Below are positions 60,670 to 64,000 of a stretch of 64,000 bases of DNA, piece by piece (position 1 is the first letter of the stretch; every line of letters starts with the position of its first letter). The stretch comes from Apteryx mantelli. Its lineage: Eukaryota; Chordata; Aves; Apterygiformes; Apterygidae. Location of the stretch: contig NC_089978.1 of NCBI RefSeq assembly GCF_036417845.1, positions 134,534,288 through 134,598,287 of the forward strand, given 5' to 3'. The translations under genes and the position numbers were made by a program. The notes beneath the pieces are model-generated. The model did no database searches. It worked only from the letters and a program-made list of their open reading frames with translations, and was not told the DNA's origin.

Positions 60670-61980
60670 GGTGGGGCTGGCCTCCTCTGTGTGTGACAAG
60701 GGACAGGAACAGAGGCTGAGCAGGGGTATATGTGCCTCACCTCTCAGCAGGCTGAGCTTTCCCTAAGGTTAGAAGCAGGCTGCTGCTTCCTATTTCTTCA
60801 TGGCCAGCTCTGATCCAAAGAACAAGCTAGGTCTCCTCTCCTTGTTCCCCAGAGGAGAGGCTACATGTACAGCCCTGAGCAAGGACAATCACTGTCATAA
60901 TCTCTATCTAAATTACACAATACCTGGGGTAGGTGGTTGATGCTTGCTGCCACTCTCAGATCAGGACAAAACACTCCTTCAGAATAAGACCTCCCTTTTT
61001 AAGTTGCCTATATGGCACTGGCAGTTCTTAGCCCTATACCAGTCTGCTTCCTTGTGATAAAACATACACTTGTGTGTTCAGCCATTTGCTTGTTTGCCAA
61101 AGGTTCAGGATAAACTGATCTCAACATTAGTTTGTCCCTCCCTGGGTTCAGGGGCTATGGGAACAAAGTAGTCTTTGACAGGGTGATGCAAACCCTCAAT
61201 CCCAAACAGTGACTCTACTGCAATGAGCCCCATGAACACCTGCAAAAGAGGATCAGAATAGTGCAGGTCATGCAATGCCCTACTCTGCTTCAGTCAAACC
61301 TTCTTTGATTCAGCCACAGGGGCTCTGTTGAGGATTATGAAGCACAGCAGATGGCACGCTTTAAGAACCTTTCAGGGAAAGCTTTATCATATTAAGAAAG
61401 AATCAAATAGACAATTCAAGACCAGGACAAAGGTTACATCTAAACTGTGGCGATGGCCCTTTCCTATGGAATTAATTTGGGATCTTAGCATAATAGCACA
61501 CATCTTATTTCTGGCAGTAAGCCTAGCTATACTATTTTTTACAAATACGCAGACTTCTACTGCAATGACGGTTACACAGCACTTCATGTGGTATCAAAAG
61601 AGCAAGGGTGTTGTCCTCAGTAAACAGGATTGTCCACTTGACCAGACACAAACACAGATACCAGACTTCAAAAATATATTTTAGACAAAGACCCACAGTA
61701 CCATACAGCCAATCATAATGCAAACAGCCCCTTCTGAATTTAGAATCTAGTTAATTATGACATAAAATAAAAACTGCAAAAATTTTAAATACAAGGTAGA
61801 TATACTATCCTTGGGAAGCTTAAGGATTTTACTATGGTATATAAGCTGATGCCTAATTCTTCCCTTTAAAATGTTAAACATATGCCTATTGTACTGCTAC
61901 TGCATTACTTGAATGTTATCTAAACATACATTTCACCTCCCAGCAGAGTGATTTTCTTACTTGCAGACATGCACAGTATA
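60670..61980. other. Intergenic DNA between convergent genes
   Basis: Non-coding by appearance. A 118-codon plus-strand frame at 61328-61684 contains a hydrophobic run (HILFLAVSLAILFF) but no start context, splice framing or family likeness. Another frame is open opposite it. It separates SCNN1A from the end of a minus-strand gene. Confidence 0.4.
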
Positions 61981-61983
61981 TTC

Positions 61984-61989
61984 TTTATT
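61984..61989 (-). terminator. AATAAA poly(A) signal, minus strand
   Basis: On the minus strand AATAAA lies 7 bases after the TGA of the unidentified terminal exon. Transcription would end here, facing SCNN1A, with an extremely short 3' untranslated region. Confidence 0.55.
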
Positions 61990-61996
61990 ACAAAAA

Positions 61997-62157
61997 TCAT
62001 AGTTCCTCAAACTTTATCCCAATGCTGTGTTGAAGCTCCTCATATACAGCTGATGCCCCTTGTTTGAAAGAGATGTGTTTCTCCACTAGGAGCAGAAGCC
62101 CAGTGATTCTGCGGGGGGACAGCTTTAGTCGTTCTTGTTCAGAAAGCGGTGGCAGCC
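61997..62157 (-). CDS. Terminal coding exon of unidentified minus-strand gene
   Basis: On the minus strand, after a TTGCTTAAG acceptor, 53 codons are open to TGA (two leading bases, then Leu-Pro-Pro-Leu-Ser). The protein end includes SPRRITGLLLLVEKHISFKQ and finishes IGIKFEEL. It is helical-looking, with balanced charge and no low complexity, and the frame in the intron is closed by TAA directly upstream. A poly(A) signal follows at once. This combination looks like a real gene end. I cannot name the family. No further exon of it is recognised up to the window edge. Confidence 0.5.
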
Positions 62158-62169
62158 CTTAAGCAACTG

Positions 62170-64000
62170 GCATTTAGAGTGTGGAAACATGTATTCCCCA
62201 AGGGAGGCCTCTACTGGAAAAAATCAGGACTTCTTCAACATGAAAAAGAAATCCACTTTCTGTTTACAGGAGAAATTAAATTATGTAAAAGAAAGTGATT
62301 AATGAAAGCATGAAACCACAAAGTTGCCTTAATGTAGGGACTTCTATGTTCTGCAAAAGCACACTGCTCAAGAGGCAAAATTAAAGGTTAGGTTTAGTGA
62401 CTAGGAATTGTAACTAAAACAGAAAATTACTTTGGTCACAATTAAAACAAGAAAGAAAAAACAAACAGAGCAATTAGGACGTGTTGTACCTGCAGCCCAA
62501 ATCTTGGTCATGAGTTCAGTACTACAGACTGCAGCCTTAGGAAGTTGCTGGCATGTGAATGAGCAAAAAGTGACAGTACAGCTTTAACAGCTAGATAAGG
62601 AAAACTCGTTGCTAATCACTGGGCATGTAAAGGCATTTGTTTTACAAGACCACCCCCAAATCAAGAAAGGAGAAATAGCAGGTGCAACATCTAAACAGTC
62701 TCCGTATATCATAAATATAAGATAATCCATATGTGAGCAAGATCCTTCTGGAATACCTAAAGAGGAAGACAAGATTCCTCACACGACAAGGTGCCTTGTG
62801 ATAACCATAAAAATAGATGTGACCAACTGCATCATGCAGAGTTAAGTGGGTAATTAAAGGAAGGTTAATCAGAGGCATAACTACTAGAAACAGATGAAGT
62901 TCTCTTCAACCTCTTAAAGACGTACAGCCAGAGAAGGAAGTGATGTTTTCCCTGAAGGAAGCCCATACCACATTATTTATCTTTTCTGTAAAAATGCTAA
63001 TATGTAAAAAATGGGCTTTGATTGATGAACTTGAACAAAGTAATGACCCTGTTTTGGGTAGCTGTAAATCCAGAGTTAAACGGCTGTACAAACATGATGT
63101 TGTTGTACAAGTTGTTAATTAGACTAGCCCTACCTGTCCTGGGTATCAGTGCACGAATTGCCATCTTGGGAGAGCAATCAGGTGATCCTCCCAGGAACAT
63201 CCCTACACTTGTTGTAGACAGACAAGACCACAAATTACCAGCTCAACAGATGTGTAGTGGTTTTGGTCTGTCTGAAAATGAGAGGTAAGTCCAGCAGTGC
63301 TGGGGTAAAAGTGAAATACATGAGGAGAGGGGAGTGTTTCATTGAGAATGTGAAATACAAAAGAGGGGAGAAAGTTTGCTTTGAGGGATTCATGGCTCAG
63401 CAAAAGAGCAATGAAAGATTTGAGCTTTCAGTGGGGTGAATCTGTACCAGAGGTTGAGGGGATGTAAATGCATAGTAGTCACAGGTATGTTAGAAGCAAA
63501 GCAAAGTGCAGTTATTTGGAGGATGTGGAAAACGTGCAAGGAGCAACTGTGGACACAGAAGAAAGGCAAGTTGTGTGTTCTTGGACTGAGAGCATCTGTC
63601 ACGCAAGTGCAAGGCAGAGAAATAGAAATAAAAGCACTTGAAGAGGGAAAGGAAGTGTGAGAGAGAAAAAATCATTTCATGGAGGAGTTAGGGTATAAGA
63701 GTGGTTTGCTTTGCAGGGGTAAGAAGCACAGAAGCAGATAGTCCCACATGTTTAAAGAAAGAGAATGAGAAAAAAGGTTATATAAAGATGCTGGGGAATT
63801 ACAAAGGGAGAAGAGGGAAGAGTGGTTAGGAACTTAAAAATAATAGCAGAGAATTGTGGAAGTGTTTGGTGCTGCTGAAGGAGGAGGAAAGAGTTGAGTT
63901 CTTTCAGGATGGGGAACAACCAGCAGAGAGAGGGTGTAAAGGGCCCAAGTACCTTAAGTACCTACTTTAAGTACCTACCCAAATCCTTAAGAGGACTTGG
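62170..64000. other. Presumed intron of the minus-strand gene
   Basis: No exon is recognised. Short frames lie on both strands with no splice framing. A small tandem repeat of AAGTACCT type occurs at 63947-63978. If the exon at 62.0 kb is real, this segment is intronic and the remaining exons are outside the window. Confidence 0.35.

Noticed and set aside
61328-61684. 118-codon plus-strand frame with a hydrophobic stretch
   Set aside because: Resembles no family, lacks splice or initiation context, and lies between two convergent gene ends.
1-64000. CRISPR arrays, tRNA or rRNA genes, attachment sites
   Set aside because: No regular repeat-spacer pattern or conserved RNA sequence was seen; the DNA is vertebrate nuclear sequence.

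Overview
This is vertebrate nuclear DNA: three split, plus-strand protein genes with GT-AG introns, two CpG islands, and AT-rich introns and intergenic DNA full of decayed non-LTR retrotransposons. The CR1-type LINE fragments (for example 25.2-25.6, 32.4-32.7, 40.6-41.7 and 51.6 kb) carry 3' end wording I associate with sauropsids. A turtle or crocodilian is most likely, an early-branching bird possible. There is nothing prokaryotic here and no CRISPR array or operon.

Layout. 1-11 kb is AT-rich with an antisense LINE remnant (about 1.1-2.8 kb), one well-framed coiled-coil-like exon candidate (3723-3850, plus strand) and a broken reading frame (9815-10047). 11.15-12.06 kb is a CpG island with NRF1, ETS and two inverted ZNF143-like sites, probably the promoter of a housekeeping gene lying mostly outside the window. 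14.9-26.8 kb is FBXO40, the muscle F-box protein: a probable small start exon, one large exon and a last exon joined across a GC-AG intron. 26.8-34.9 kb is mostly repeats plus one weak exon candidate. 34964-39850 is a complete seven-exon TAPBPL (TAPBPR), the MHC class I peptide editor, with an interferon-response-type element about 100 bp upstream. 40-52.5 kb is repeat-rich; I recognise no gene there. 52.6-53.4 kb is the CpG-island promoter of SCNN1A (alpha-ENaC), whose coding exons run from 53574 (or 53201) to 60313. At 62.0 kb the terminal coding exon of an unidentified minus-strand gene is visible, with its poly(A) signal 7 bases after the stop codon.

The three genes do not form a pathway. 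Their linkage is informative: in human FBXO40 is on 3q13 while TAPBPL and SCNN1A are on 12p13, with CD27 and LTBR between the last two. Here all three lie within 46 kb on one strand, and I see no CD27 or LTBR exon in the 13.7 kb between TAPBPL and SCNN1A. Exon borders below were set by reading frame, splice consensus and agreement with remembered family proteins; no alignment was run. I found no convincing undescribed system. The most useful leads are the unidentified 62 kb exon, the 3.7 kb exon, the FBXO40 GC-AG intron, the TAPBPL tandem acceptor and a frame-shifting optional exon candidate in SCNN1A.
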